Source of the DNA: Phycisphaerae bacterium
Lineage (GTDB): Bacteria > Planctomycetota > Phycisphaerae > Sedimentisphaerales > Anaerohalosphaeraceae
Reading direction: 5' to 3'
Assembly (NCBI GenBank): GCA_018052735.1
Contig: JAGPMT010000008.1
Span: 26,705 to 90,704 of the forward strand
Length of the DNA: 64,000 nt
Part shown: in pieces, positions 47,424 to 55,974 of the stretch
Numbering within the stretch: position 1 is the stretch's first letter
How the letters are laid out: each line of letters opens with the position of its first letter
Translations under genes and position numbers: made by a program
Notes under the pieces: model-generated
What the model saw: only the letters and a program-made list of their open reading frames with translations
Databases searched by the model: none
What the model was told of the DNA's origin: nothing

Positions 47424-48254
47424 ATGTTCATTTTGCTGCTGCTGGGTTTTTGGGCCGGCTGTGCCCCCCAGCCGATGAAGCCCCAGCAGCCGCTGTGCGC
47501 TGGTAAATCGTCTATTCAAGAGGCCGCCGCCGCTCTGGCTCTGCAGAGGCAGAATCTCCAGCCCTTCCGCGCCAGCGCCGATTGCACCATCTCGTGGATA
47601 GACCAGCAGGGCAAGAAACGGGATGAGCCGATACGCAGCGCCGCCATCGCCTTTGTGCCCGACAGCAGGGTCGATTTCATCGGTCAGCTGCTGTTTAAGG
47701 AAGCCCGCTTCGGCGCCAATGAATCGGAGTTTTGGCTTCGCATCAAGGCCGAGCTGGATACCTATTGGTGGGGCACTCGTGCACAGGCCGCCCAATGCCG
47801 GCAAGGGCTGATAGTCAATCCCGATTCCCTTGTGGAAGCGCTGGGTATTGTTGCTGTAGGACCGGACTGGAAGCTGTTTCACCGCGATGGCTTTGATATC
47901 GTCAGCTTGTATGAATCCGGCCGTATTATCAAGCGCGCCTATATCAACGCATGCGATTACCGCGTCGAGCAGATTGAGTATTTTGATGACGAACAAATCC
48001 GAAGAGTGCAGGTCCAGCTTGGGGAGTATGCCGCCGGTGAAACGGGTATTGTGGCACCCACTCGCATTCGGGCGGCATCGTTTGACCGAATGGGGCAGGA
48101 AGAAAGCGCTGTGCTGATTCGGCTTAAAAATATTCGGCCGCTGCCGCCGGAGCAGATCGGCAGAAAATTGTTTGTCCGTCCCGGACGGGACGGCTATGCG
48201 AATGTGTACCGGTTGGATGAGAACTGTGAGTTTGCACAAGAGGAAGGACAATGA
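47424..48254 (+). CDS. Putative outer-membrane-type lipoprotein of unknown function
   Basis: 276 aa from ATG 47424 (a TTG at 47412 is possible). The signal peptide ends in LLGFWAGC, a good lipobox. The remainder resembles LolA/LolB-like or DUF4292-type beta-barrel halves (LQPFRASADCTISWID, FVPDSRVDFIGQLLFKEARFGANESEFWLRI, ACDYRVEQIEYF), which bind lipid or lipoproteins. The assignment is tentative. Its stop overlaps the next start (ATGA), so the two are translationally coupled. Confidence 0.65.
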   Translation: MFILLLLGFWAGCAPQPMKPQQPLCAGKSSIQEAAAALALQRQNLQPFRASADCTISWIDQQGKKRDEPIRSAAIAFVPDSRVDFIGQLLFKEARFGANESEFWLRIKAELDTYWWGTRAQAAQCRQGLIVNPDSLVEALGIVAVGPDWKLFHRDGFDIVSLYESGRIIKRAYINACDYRVEQIEYFDDEQIRRVQVQLGEYAAGETGIVAPTRIRAASFDRMGQEESAVLIRLKNIRPLPPEQIGRKLFVRPGRDGYANVYRLDENCEFAQEEGQ

Positions 48255-49150
48255 CGCGACAGACGCTTACAAGCCGGCTTGGCCAAGGCCTCTTTTTTGT
48301 TGATGGGGCAATGGGTACGCAGCTTATCGAACAGGGAGCCCGGGCCGGCGGATGCAATGATATGCTGAATCTGGATTCCCCGGCGCTGGTACGAGCGGTG
48401 CATCAGAGGTATCTTGATGCCGGCGTTGATGCGGTTATCACCAACACCTTTGGGGCCAATGCACTGTCGCTGGGCCGCTATGGGCTGGCGGATAAGACCT
48501 ATGCAGTCAACCGAGCCGGAGCCGAACTGGCACGGCAGACAGCCGGAGACGACCGCTATGTCTTGGGCGACATCGGCCCCTGCGGCGATTTTCTCGAGCC
48601 GCTGGGAACAATAACCGGCCAGCAGCTTCTTGCGGCATTTGCCCGGCAGGCCGAAGGTCTCCGCGATGGCGGCGTTGACGGCTTTATTATCGAGACCATG
48701 ACAGCCCTTGAAGAAGTCCGCACGGCAATCGCTGCCGTCAGGACGGTTTCGGATGACCTGCCGATTTTGGTATCGCTGGCCTATGATGCAGCCGCCGACG
48801 GCAGGGCACGAACTATGATGGGCATTACGCCTGCTCAAGCTGTTGAGTACTTGTCCCCGCTGGGAATTGCCGGACTGGGCTTCAACTGCGGCACGCTGGA
48901 TATGGCCGGCTATGTCAAGCTGGCAGGTGATTATGCAGCCGCCCTTAAGGGCACAGGTCTGCTTCTTTTGGCCGAGCCGAATGCCGGCCGCCCGCATTTG
49001 GAAGGCGATAAAGCTGTTTACACTCTCAGCCCCGATGCCTTTGCTCTGGCGCTGGTTCAAATCCGGCAGGCCGGGGCCTCTATTCTGGGCGGCTGCTGCG
49101 GCACAAGCCCCGCCCACTTGTCGGCAGCTGTCCAAAAACTGACCCGCTGA
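48251..49150 (+). CDS. Homocysteine S-methyltransferase family protein
   Basis: 299 aa, the size of a stand-alone homocysteine-binding barrel as found in BHMT or the N-terminal part of MetH. Motifs are FVDGAMGTQLIEQGA, NTFGANALSLGRYGL, DIGPCGDFLEP, IETMTALEEV, GFNCGT (zinc Cys) and GGCCGTSPAHL (zinc Cys pair). It should move a methyl group to homocysteine or a similar thiol. The methyl donor is not readable, and no corrinoid domain is attached. It overlaps the lipoprotein gene by 4 nt. Confidence 0.9.
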   Translation: MTRQTLTSRLGQGLFFVDGAMGTQLIEQGARAGGCNDMLNLDSPALVRAVHQRYLDAGVDAVITNTFGANALSLGRYGLADKTYAVNRAGAELARQTAGDDRYVLGDIGPCGDFLEPLGTITGQQLLAAFARQAEGLRDGGVDGFIIETMTALEEVRTAIAAVRTVSDDLPILVSLAYDAAADGRARTMMGITPAQAVEYLSPLGIAGLGFNCGTLDMAGYVKLAGDYAAALKGTGLLLLAEPNAGRPHLEGDKAVYTLSPDAFALALVQIRQAGASILGGCCGTSPAHLSAAVQKLTR

Positions 49151-49334
49151 CAGCAAAAAAGGGATATCGATTCCCGCAGAGAATTATCGGGAAAATTACT
49201 TTTCACGGCGGATTTTATTAGCAATTGCCCCGACGATGGGATATTATAAAGCGGTTGTAGAGTGAAAGGTCAGTTGCCTTTCTTTTCCTTTAACCTGACC
49301 TGTTCCAAGGTCGAGAACAAAAGCGGAGGCCATT

Positions 49335-49724
49335 ATGGCGAAAAAGTTGTATGTTGGAAATTTGGATTACAGTATCGGTACGAACACAATTACGGAATGG
49401 TTTTCGGCCTATGGGACTGTAGAAAGCGTCAATCTTGTCAAGGATCGCCAAACCGACCAGAGCAAAGGCTACGGATTTGTCGAAATGAGCACCGATGAAG
49501 AAGCCAGCGCAGCAATTGAAGGATTAAACGATACCGAGCATCTTGGACGCAATATCAAGGTAGCAGCGGCTAATCCTCCCAAGACAAAAGCCCCGCGCCG
49601 TGCTGGAGGTTTCAGCAGCGGTCGCCGTTTCAGCGGACAAGGCGGTCCCCGCCCAAGCGGCCGTCCCGGCGGCCAGCGGCGGTTTGGCGGCGGCGATAGA
49701 GGCGGCAGAGACAGCCGTCACTAA
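49335..49724 (+). CDS. Glycine-rich RRM RNA-binding protein
   Basis: 129 aa. Residues 1-80 are one RNA-recognition motif with RNP2 (LYVGNL) and RNP1 (KGYGFVEM); the tail is rich in Gly, Arg and Ser (GGFSSGRRFSGQGG, RRFGGGDRGG). Bacterial proteins of this type bind RNA and are often cold-induced. GGAGG precedes the ATG. The ~180-nt upstream stretch holds no gene. A strong terminator follows, so it is probably monocistronic. Confidence 0.93.
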   Translation: MAKKLYVGNLDYSIGTNTITEWFSAYGTVESVNLVKDRQTDQSKGYGFVEMSTDEEASAAIEGLNDTEHLGRNIKVAAANPPKTKAPRRAGGFSSGRRFSGQGGPRPSGRPGGQRRFGGGDRGGRDSRH

Positions 49725-49751
49725 TTTTAGTATCTGATTTCGCAGCAAAAG

Positions 49752-49789
49752 GCAGATTCCTGTTCTAAGGTGCGGGAATCTGCTTTTTT
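49752..49789 (+). terminator. Intrinsic terminator after the RRM gene
   Basis: GCAGATTCC (49752-49760) pairs with GGAATCTGC (49775-49783), followed by six T. Confidence 0.9.
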
Positions 49790-49940
49790 GTGGTTTTTGA
49801 GAATGATTGCCGATGGATTGAAAAGATTTAATGGGCGGTGAAAAGCAGAGGGTTCTCTTTTTTCAATCCGGCGGCCCGCGGCCTGCCATCTTAATGAGGT
49901 AAAATTTGTTTTGTTTTTTTATCATTAACTGACCCCCCAA

Positions 49941-49974
49941 GGTCATTGACCATTAATACAATGTGAATTGTAAA
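49941..49974 (+). promoter_or_regulatory. Candidate promoter with overlapping palindrome
   Basis: GGTCATTGACC (49941-49951) is a perfect 5-bp palindrome around one T. Its right half is TTGACC, a -35-like box, 17 nt before TGTAAA (49969-49974). It lies about 240 nt upstream of hypF in an AT-rich stretch, so it could be a regulated promoter of the hyp operon. Not proven. Confidence 0.35.
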
Positions 49975-50072
49975 GCAATTGCAAAGATTTGTCAATGAAA
50001 TATTTTTGAATTATTAAGCATCGTTAGTAAAAATCACAAAACACCTTAATATATCTTTTGCAGCTGTGTTAT

Positions 50073-50094
50073 TATAAGACGATAATATAAGACG
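50073..50094 (+). repeat. Tandem TATAAGACG repeats upstream of hypF
   Basis: TATAAGACG occurs at 50073-50081 and 50086-50094, spaced 13 nt start to start. Such phasing can mark an activator site. It lies about 120 nt before hypF. The rest of 49790-50210 is AT-rich and without a gene. Confidence 0.35.
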
Positions 50095-50210
50095 TATCAG
50101 AATGCAGATGTAATTTTTTTAGTTTTTTAGATCGACTGTGTTGTACTTTGTAGTAATTTTTGATTAGCCCGAAAAATAGGTCAGGATGTGACAAGTGTGC
50201 GGACCTGCGA

Positions 50211-52523
50211 ATGATAAGAGAACGAATAACAATTTGCGGCAGGGTTCAAGGTGTTGGCTGCAGGCCCTTTGTGTATCGTCTGGCACAAGAAGCCGGATTA
50301 TGTGGTTATGTCCGCAATGACACACAGGGTGTATTCATCGAAGTGCAGGGCAGCAAAGCGGCTATAGAGCAATTCAAAAGCCAGCTGCTGGATTGCCAAA
50401 ATCCCGCTTATCCCCCGTTGCTGAAAATTGTATCGCTGACAGTCTGCCCCCTGGATCCGGTCAGCGGCGAAAACGGTTTTTCTATTGCCGATAGCGACCC
50501 CGCCGGAACACCTGCCAGTCAGGTGACCCCCGATTGTGCTGTCTGCAAGGCCTGCCTGAATGAAATGAACAATCCAGCCGACAGGCGTTACCGCTATCCG
50601 TTTATTAACTGCACCCATTGCGGGCCGCGCTACTCGATTGTTAGGGCGATTCCCTATGACCGGGCTAATACAACAATGGATGCATTTTCAATGTGCAGTG
50701 TCTGCCGGCGGCAGTATGCCGATGTGCTGGATCGGCGTTTTCACGCGCAGCCGGTTGCCTGCCCAGTCTGCGGGCCGGCCATACGTTTAACCGATGCAGA
50801 CGGCAATACGATAGAAGCTGATTCCGACAAGGCCATCGCCCGCTGTGCAGAAATCCTGTTGCGCGGGGGCATTGCCGCCATAAAGGGGCTGGGCGGCTAT
50901 CATCTGGCTGCAGATGCGCATAACGAGAGGGCAGTCAGTGAATTACGCCGCCGCAAACGGCGCGATGCGAAGCCATTTGCGCTGATGGCCGCTTCGGTTG
51001 AAACTGTCAGCTGCTATGCGATTGTGGATCCTCTCAGCCGGCAGTTGCTCGAAAGTCCCCAGGCGCCGATTGTGTTGCTGGATAAAATACAGCCCAATGC
51101 ACTGGCACCTTCTGTGGCCAACGGCCTCCATCGGCTCGGATTTATGCTGTGTTATACTCCTCTGCATTATCTCTTGTTTGCCCAGCCGGGCATCGCTGTG
51201 CTGGTCATGACCAGCGCCAATCTGTCCGATGAGCCGCTTATCTGCAAGGACCAGCAAGTTCTGGATGAATTAGGCGGCATTGCAGATGTCTTCCTGATGC
51301 ACAACCGCGAGATTTACCGTCCCATAGATGACTCTGTGCTTCATACGGTCAATAACCAGCCGGCCTTTTTACGGAGGGCCCGGGGTTATGTGCCTGCTCC
51401 TGTCTTCCGAAGTAAACCGGCTTCCAAAGACATTTTTGCCGCCGGCGGCGATTTAAAAAATACTATCTGTTTTGTCAAAGGCAATCAGTATCTTGTCAGC
51501 GAGCATATCGGAGATTTGGCCGACGCAAAGGTTTTTCGCCATTATGTCCGCTCTATCGAACACCTCCAGCAGTTGTTCGATGTCAGACCGCAGGCAGCAG
51601 TATGCGATCTGCATCCCGGCTATTTATCTTCCCAGTTTGCTCAACAAGCCGGCATTCCCCTCCTGCGTGTCCAGCATCATTGGGCGCATATTGCCTCGGT
51701 TTTAGCCGACTGCAATGAACAGGGGCCGGTAATTGGATTGGCAGCTGATGGAACCGGTTATGGAACTGATGGGGCTGTCTGGGGCTGTGAATGCCTGATT
51801 GCTTCTTTAACAGAGTTCGAGCGTTTTGGACACTTGGCCTATTACCCGCTGGCCGGCGGCGACAAAGCAGCTCAAGAAGCTATCCGCCCGCTGGTGGGTT
51901 TGCTTGCCCCTGACGGCAATTTCGGCTGCCTGACGGAGTATATGGACATTCTGAACCGCATCGAACCGGATGTCGAAAAAATCCATCTTATTTGTCTTCA
52001 GATACAAAAGCGATTAAACACTGTGGCGACATCAAGTCTGGGCCGGCTGTTTGATGCCGCCGCAGCACTGGCAGGGGCAGGAGCTGTCAACCGATATGAG
52101 GCCCAGCTTCCGATGCATCTGGAAGCAATGACCGCCCGGGGAGCAGAAGAGGGCTATCCTGTTCAGCTTGATTCGGAGGGTGCCCAGATATGTTTATCAC
52201 CTGCACCGATTATAAAAGCCATGATAAAGGACATCAGAGATGGCATGGATGCATCTGTCATCGCCGCCCGCTTTCAAAATGCCGTCTGCGAAGGCCTTCT
52301 CCAGATGGCTTTCTGTGCCCGCCAAAAGCGGCAGCTGAATACTGTTGCACTATCCGGCGGGGTCTTCTGCAATCGGTATTTGGCCAATCGCCTGATCGTC
52401 CGGTTGCAGCAGGAGCAATTTCGTGTATTATGGAAACAATCCGTGCCTGTCAGCGACGGCGGAATTTCGCTGGGACAGGCGGCAATCGCAGCAGAAATGC
52501 TGGACAAAGGCAAAGGTTGGTGA
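50211..52523 (+). CDS. hypF: Carbamoyltransferase HypF
   Basis: 770 aa from ATG 50211; a TTG frame from 50160 is less likely. HypF makes the carbamoyl group that becomes the cyanide ligands of [NiFe] hydrogenase. Domains in order: acylphosphatase (~1-90, ICGRVQGVGCRPFVYRLA), two zinc-finger repeats (~105-200, CAVCKAC, CTHCG, CSVCRRQ, CPVCG), YrdC-like (~205-390) and Kae1-like carbamoyltransferase (~410-770, VQHHWAHIASVL, ALSGGVFCN). Full family length. hypC begins 5 nt after its stop. Confidence 0.96.
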   Translation: MIRERITICGRVQGVGCRPFVYRLAQEAGLCGYVRNDTQGVFIEVQGSKAAIEQFKSQLLDCQNPAYPPLLKIVSLTVCPLDPVSGENGFSIADSDPAGTPASQVTPDCAVCKACLNEMNNPADRRYRYPFINCTHCGPRYSIVRAIPYDRANTTMDAFSMCSVCRRQYADVLDRRFHAQPVACPVCGPAIRLTDADGNTIEADSDKAIARCAEILLRGGIAAIKGLGGYHLAADAHNERAVSELRRRKRRDAKPFALMAASVETVSCYAIVDPLSRQLLESPQAPIVLLDKIQPNALAPSVANGLHRLGFMLCYTPLHYLLFAQPGIAVLVMTSANLSDEPLICKDQQVLDELGGIADVFLMHNREIYRPIDDSVLHTVNNQPAFLRRARGYVPAPVFRSKPASKDIFAAGGDLKNTICFVKGNQYLVSEHIGDLADAKVFRHYVRSIEHLQQLFDVRPQAAVCDLHPGYLSSQFAQQAGIPLLRVQHHWAHIASVLADCNEQGPVIGLAADGTGYGTDGAVWGCECLIASLTEFERFGHLAYYPLAGGDKAAQEAIRPLVGLLAPDGNFGCLTEYMDILNRIEPDVEKIHLICLQIQKRLNTVATSSLGRLFDAAAALAGAGAVNRYEAQLPMHLEAMTARGAEEGYPVQLDSEGAQICLSPAPIIKAMIKDIRDGMDASVIAARFQNAVCEGLLQMAFCARQKRQLNTVALSGGVFCNRYLANRLIVRLQQEQFRVLWKQSVPVSDGGISLGQAAIAAEMLDKGKGW

Positions 52524-52527
52524 TGCA

Positions 52528-52785
52528 ATGTGTTTAGCAGTACCGGCACGAATTATAGAGAAAAACGGGGATAGAGCAGTAGCGGATGCCATGGGCAACC
52601 GCTGGACGATTCGCATTGCCCTGACACCGGATATCGAGGTGGGCGATATCGTCCTTATTCACGCCGGCTATGCCATCAGTAAAGTGGATCCGCAGGAAGC
52701 CCGCAAGACATGGGAACTGTTTGAGGAAATCGCCCGATACGAGGCACAGCAAAACACAGCCCATCCCAAGGAGACCTACCAGTAA
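52528..52785 (+). CDS. hypC: Hydrogenase maturation factor HypC
   Basis: 85 aa starting MCLAVPARI; the essential Cys2 is present, which fixes the start. HypC works with HypD to carry the Fe(CN)2CO unit to the large subunit. VGDIVLIHAGYAISKVD is the family C-terminal signature. Its stop shares a base with the hypD start (TAATG). Confidence 0.96.
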   Translation: MCLAVPARIIEKNGDRAVADAMGNRWTIRIALTPDIEVGDIVLIHAGYAISKVDPQEARKTWELFEEIARYEAQQNTAHPKETYQ

Positions 52786-53840
52786 TGCTCGAACGGATTG
52801 AAAAAACATGTCAGACCCTACATTCGGCCTGCAGCCGCCTGAGCAGACAGATAAACATAATGGAAGTCTGCGGCACGCATACTGTTGCCATTTTCCGCAG
52901 CGGCATTCGTTCCCTGCTGCCGGATAATCTCAGGCTGCTCAGCGGTCCGGGCTGTCCTGTCTGCGTTACAGACCAGTCCTATATTGACACTCTGCTTCAG
53001 ATAGCGCAGCGCACGGATGTCCTGATTGCTACATACGGCGATATGATGCGTGTGCCGGGAAGCACAGGTTCGATGGAGTCTCTGCCGAATGTCCATGTGG
53101 TTCTCAGCGCCGATGATGCTCTGATGCTGGCGCAGAAAAACCCCGACAAAATCGTTGTTTTTGCCGCAGTGGGCTTTGAGACAACTGCCCCGGCAACAGC
53201 GGTGGTGGTGCAGGATGCTGCTCGGGAAGGCATTGATAATTTTTGCATTCTCTGCGGCCACAAACGGGTGATTCCTGCGATGAAAACTTTGGTGGCCGAC
53301 CGCAACGACAAAATCGATGCCTTTCTCTGTCCCGGTCACGTCAGTGTGATCCTGGGCTCGGATGCCTATATACCGATTGCTCAGGTATTCTGCCGTCCTT
53401 GTGTGGCAGCCGGTTTTGAACCTATGCAGATTCTGGAAGGATTGGCTGCCATCTGCCGTCAGAAAGTCGAAGGTAAAGCGTCTGTCGAGTCGGTCTATGG
53501 GGCTGTGGTAACACCGCAGGGCAATAAAACAGCGCAGCAGTTGTTGGCTGATGTATTTGAGTTCAGCGACGATCCGTGGCGGGGCTTAGGCGTCATCAAA
53601 GACGGATCATTCAAACTCCGCAAGGCTTTCAAGCAGTTTGATGCAGCAGAACGGTTTGCCATAGAGCAAATCCCGGCCCCAGAAGCCGGCGCCTGCCGCT
53701 GCGGGCAGGTGCTTTGCGGGCTGATTGATCCGCCGCAGTGTCCGCTGTTTGGCCGCCGCTGCACGCCTGATGCACCTGTTGGTCCCTGTATGGTCAGCAC
53801 CGAAGGCGCCTGTGCGGCTTGGTACAAATACGGTCAATGA
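52785..53840 (+). CDS. hypD: Hydrogenase maturation protein HypD
   Basis: 351 aa. HypD is the iron-sulfur scaffold on which Fe(CN)2CO is built. Conserved motifs: MEVCGTHTVAIFRSG, LLSGPGCPVCVTD, GFETTAPATA, ICGHKRVIPAM, FLCPGHVSVILG and the C-terminal cysteine cluster for the 4Fe-4S centre (CRCGQVLCG, QCPLFGRRCTP, EGACAAWYKYG). The start overlaps the hypC stop by one base; hypE starts 34 nt after the stop. Confidence 0.96.
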   Translation: MLERIEKTCQTLHSACSRLSRQINIMEVCGTHTVAIFRSGIRSLLPDNLRLLSGPGCPVCVTDQSYIDTLLQIAQRTDVLIATYGDMMRVPGSTGSMESLPNVHVVLSADDALMLAQKNPDKIVVFAAVGFETTAPATAVVVQDAAREGIDNFCILCGHKRVIPAMKTLVADRNDKIDAFLCPGHVSVILGSDAYIPIAQVFCRPCVAAGFEPMQILEGLAAICRQKVEGKASVESVYGAVVTPQGNKTAQQLLADVFEFSDDPWRGLGVIKDGSFKLRKAFKQFDAAERFAIEQIPAPEAGACRCGQVLCGLIDPPQCPLFGRRCTPDAPVGPCMVSTEGACAAWYKYGQ

Positions 53841-53874
53841 AATTTTCCTAATTGTAAATCCTAAACACATAAAT

Positions 53875-54894
53875 ATGAATGAGCATAAAACAATTATGCT
53901 GGCCCATGGCGGAGGCGGACGGCTGATGGAAGAACTTATCAGCCGAACAATAGTGCCGCGATTGGGCAGCGGGCAGTCGGTGCAGCTGACCGATTCTGCA
54001 CTGCTGGATGTGCCGGCCGGCAAGCTGTGCTTTACCACCGACAGCTTTGTCGTCAAGCCCTTGTTTTTCAGCGGCGGCGATATCGGCAAGCTGGCTGTCT
54101 GCGGCACAGTGAATGATTTGGCAGTAGCCGGTGCTCGGCCTATGGCGTTAAGTCTGTCGCTGATCCTCGAGGAAGGCCTTGCAATGGATACCCTCGAGGC
54201 GGTTCTTGACAGCATTGCCCAAACAGCCCGTGCAGCAGGAGTACAGATTATAACCGGCGATACCAAAGTGGTCGAGAAGGGTGCAGCCGACCAAATCTTT
54301 ATCAACACGGCCGGCATCGGAATGCGGCTCCAAAACGCCAAGCCGGGGTATGAACATATCCAGCCCGGCGATGTGATACTCCTTAACGGTCCGCTTGGCA
54401 GCCACGGATTAACGATTCTGCTGCAGCGGCAGGGTCTGGAGTTTCAAACCACGCTTGCCAGCGATTGTGCCTGCCTGCACGAACTGACGGCGATGCTGTA
54501 TGAAAATATTGGCCGGTCTGTGAAGTTTATGCGAGATCCCACCCGCGGCGGCGCTGCGGCTGTGCTTAACGAAATCGCCCGTGCCGCATCGGTCTGTATC
54601 GAAATTAAGGAAACAGATTTGCCGGCAGACAAAACGGTTCAGGCAGCAGCGGATATGCTGGGTTTTGATATATTGAATGTTGCCAACGAAGGCAAGGTGC
54701 TGGCAGTGGTCGCCCCCGAAGCGGCTGAAACGGCATTGGCCCTGTGGCGCTCTCACCCGCTCGGTCGGGATGCAGCCATAATCGGCACTATTACCCGCTC
54801 TGAAGACAAGGCGCTGGTGGAACTGATTACACGCATTGGCGGCAGACGCATTGTGCCGACGCCGTATGGCCGGGAACTTCCGAGGATTTGCTGA
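53875..54894 (+). CDS. hypE: Hydrogenase maturation protein HypE
   Basis: 339 aa from ATG 53875 (MNEHKTIMLAHGGGGRLM), the expected start of the family. HypE dehydrates its C-terminal thiocarboxamide to thiocyanate, the cyanide donor. The C-terminus PRIC ends in the required cysteine. Other motifs: TDSFVVKPLFFSGGDIGKLAVCGTVNDLAV, GDTKVVEKG and RDPTRGGAAAVLNEIA. Its stop overlaps the hypA ATG (ATGATG type). Confidence 0.96.
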   Translation: MNEHKTIMLAHGGGGRLMEELISRTIVPRLGSGQSVQLTDSALLDVPAGKLCFTTDSFVVKPLFFSGGDIGKLAVCGTVNDLAVAGARPMALSLSLILEEGLAMDTLEAVLDSIAQTARAAGVQIITGDTKVVEKGAADQIFINTAGIGMRLQNAKPGYEHIQPGDVILLNGPLGSHGLTILLQRQGLEFQTTLASDCACLHELTAMLYENIGRSVKFMRDPTRGGAAAVLNEIARAASVCIEIKETDLPADKTVQAAADMLGFDILNVANEGKVLAVVAPEAAETALALWRSHPLGRDAAIIGTITRSEDKALVELITRIGGRRIVPTPYGRELPRIC

Positions 54895-55256
54895 TGCACG
54901 AAACAGCCATTGCAGAAAGCATTGTCCGAACGATTCTCGAAAATGCCCGCCAATTGCAGGCAAAGCCCCTGAGCGCCCAAATCTCCTGCGGCCAGTTCAA
55001 TACCGTCAATGATGAGCTGATGCAGACGGCCTTTCAGGCCGCCGCCGCAGGCACTCTGTGCGAGGGGATGACGCTGACAATCCGCCATATCCCGCTGCAG
55101 GCCTGCTGCCGACAATGCAAAACCGTATTTGAGTTTGATGTCTACAAGCCCGTCTGCACTGCCTGCGGGGGGGATAAATATGATTTTAAACCCGATGCGC
55201 CGCTGCTTTTGGAAACAATCGAATTTGAGGACAATGCAGGCTTTGCAAAGGGGTAA
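54894..55256 (+). CDS. hypA: Nickel-binding chaperone HypA
   Basis: 120 aa starting MHETAIAESIV; the N-terminal Met-His-Glu nickel site is intact and fixes the start. The zinc site has two Cys pairs (CCRQC and CTACGG). HypA delivers nickel to the hydrogenase large subunit together with HypB. Confidence 0.95.
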   Translation: MHETAIAESIVRTILENARQLQAKPLSAQISCGQFNTVNDELMQTAFQAAAAGTLCEGMTLTIRHIPLQACCRQCKTVFEFDVYKPVCTACGGDKYDFKPDAPLLLETIEFEDNAGFAKG

Positions 55257-55278
55257 TAAAGCCCGTAAGAAGGAACGG

Positions 55279-55974
55279 ATGAATATGAAAATATCACTTA
55301 ACCAGAGGATTTTAAGCCGCAATGAAGAATGTGCCCGGAAAAATAAAGTTTTTTTTGATGAATATCAGCTGTTCTGTTTAAATATTATATCGTCCCCCGG
55401 TGCCGGCAAGACAACTCTTCTTACCCGCACAATTACAGACTTAAAAGGCCGTCTTTCTGTCGGAGTCATAGAAGGTGATATTAAAACCGATACCGATGCA
55501 CGCAAAATCCGCGCAGCTGGAGCACAGGCCGTTCAGATTGAAACGCAGGGCGCTTGTCATTTGTCCGCTGAGCAGGTGCACAATGCTCTCACGCTGCTGG
55601 ATGTCAAGACTTTGGATGTGATTATAATTGAGAATGTCGGCAATCTGGTCTGTCCGTCTGCTTTCGACCTTGGCGAGCACCGGCGGGCGGTGGTGCTGTC
55701 GATTCCCGAAGGCGATGACAAGCCTGTCAAATATCCCGGCACATTTACTGGAGCCGATGTTATTCTGATTAACAAAATTGATTTAGCCGACTATATTCCT
55801 TTTGACCTTGAGAAAGTTTTGGCCGACATTCATATGCTCAATCCTCATGCAGCTGTATTCCAGGTATCCGCCGCAACAGGGCAGGGGATGAATGCATGGT
55901 ACGATTGGCTTCTGGCCGAATGCCGAAAGCACGGCGGCCGTCAGAGTGAATCGATCGAAAAGCCGTCTCGGTAG
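55279..55974 (+). CDS. hypB: Hydrogenase nickel-incorporation GTPase HypB
   Basis: 231 aa from ATG 55279 with AAGGAACGG upstream. G-domain motifs: P-loop SSPGAGKTTLL, VIEGDIKTDTDA, IIENVGNLVCP (metal site Cys) and INKIDLADY. The N-terminal His-rich nickel-storage stretch seen in some HypB proteins is missing. The last 34 nt overlap the convergent oxidoreductase gene. Confidence 0.95.
   Translation: MNMKISLNQRILSRNEECARKNKVFFDEYQLFCLNIISSPGAGKTTLLTRTITDLKGRLSVGVIEGDIKTDTDARKIRAAGAQAVQIETQGACHLSAEQVHNALTLLDVKTLDVIIIENVGNLVCPSAFDLGEHRRAVVLSIPEGDDKPVKYPGTFTGADVILINKIDLADYIPFDLEKVLADIHMLNPHAAVFQVSAATGQGMNAWYDWLLAECRKHGGRQSESIEKPSR

Noticed and set aside
47367..48251. 294-codon - strand frame opposite the lipoprotein gene
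   Set aside because: The + strand has a lipobox and start/stop overlap with its neighbour; the antisense frame has neither signal nor motif.
48194..49156. 320-codon - strand frame opposite the homocysteine methyltransferase gene
   Set aside because: The + strand frame has clear zinc-binding motifs and coupled start; the - strand product is low-complexity and unrelated to any family.
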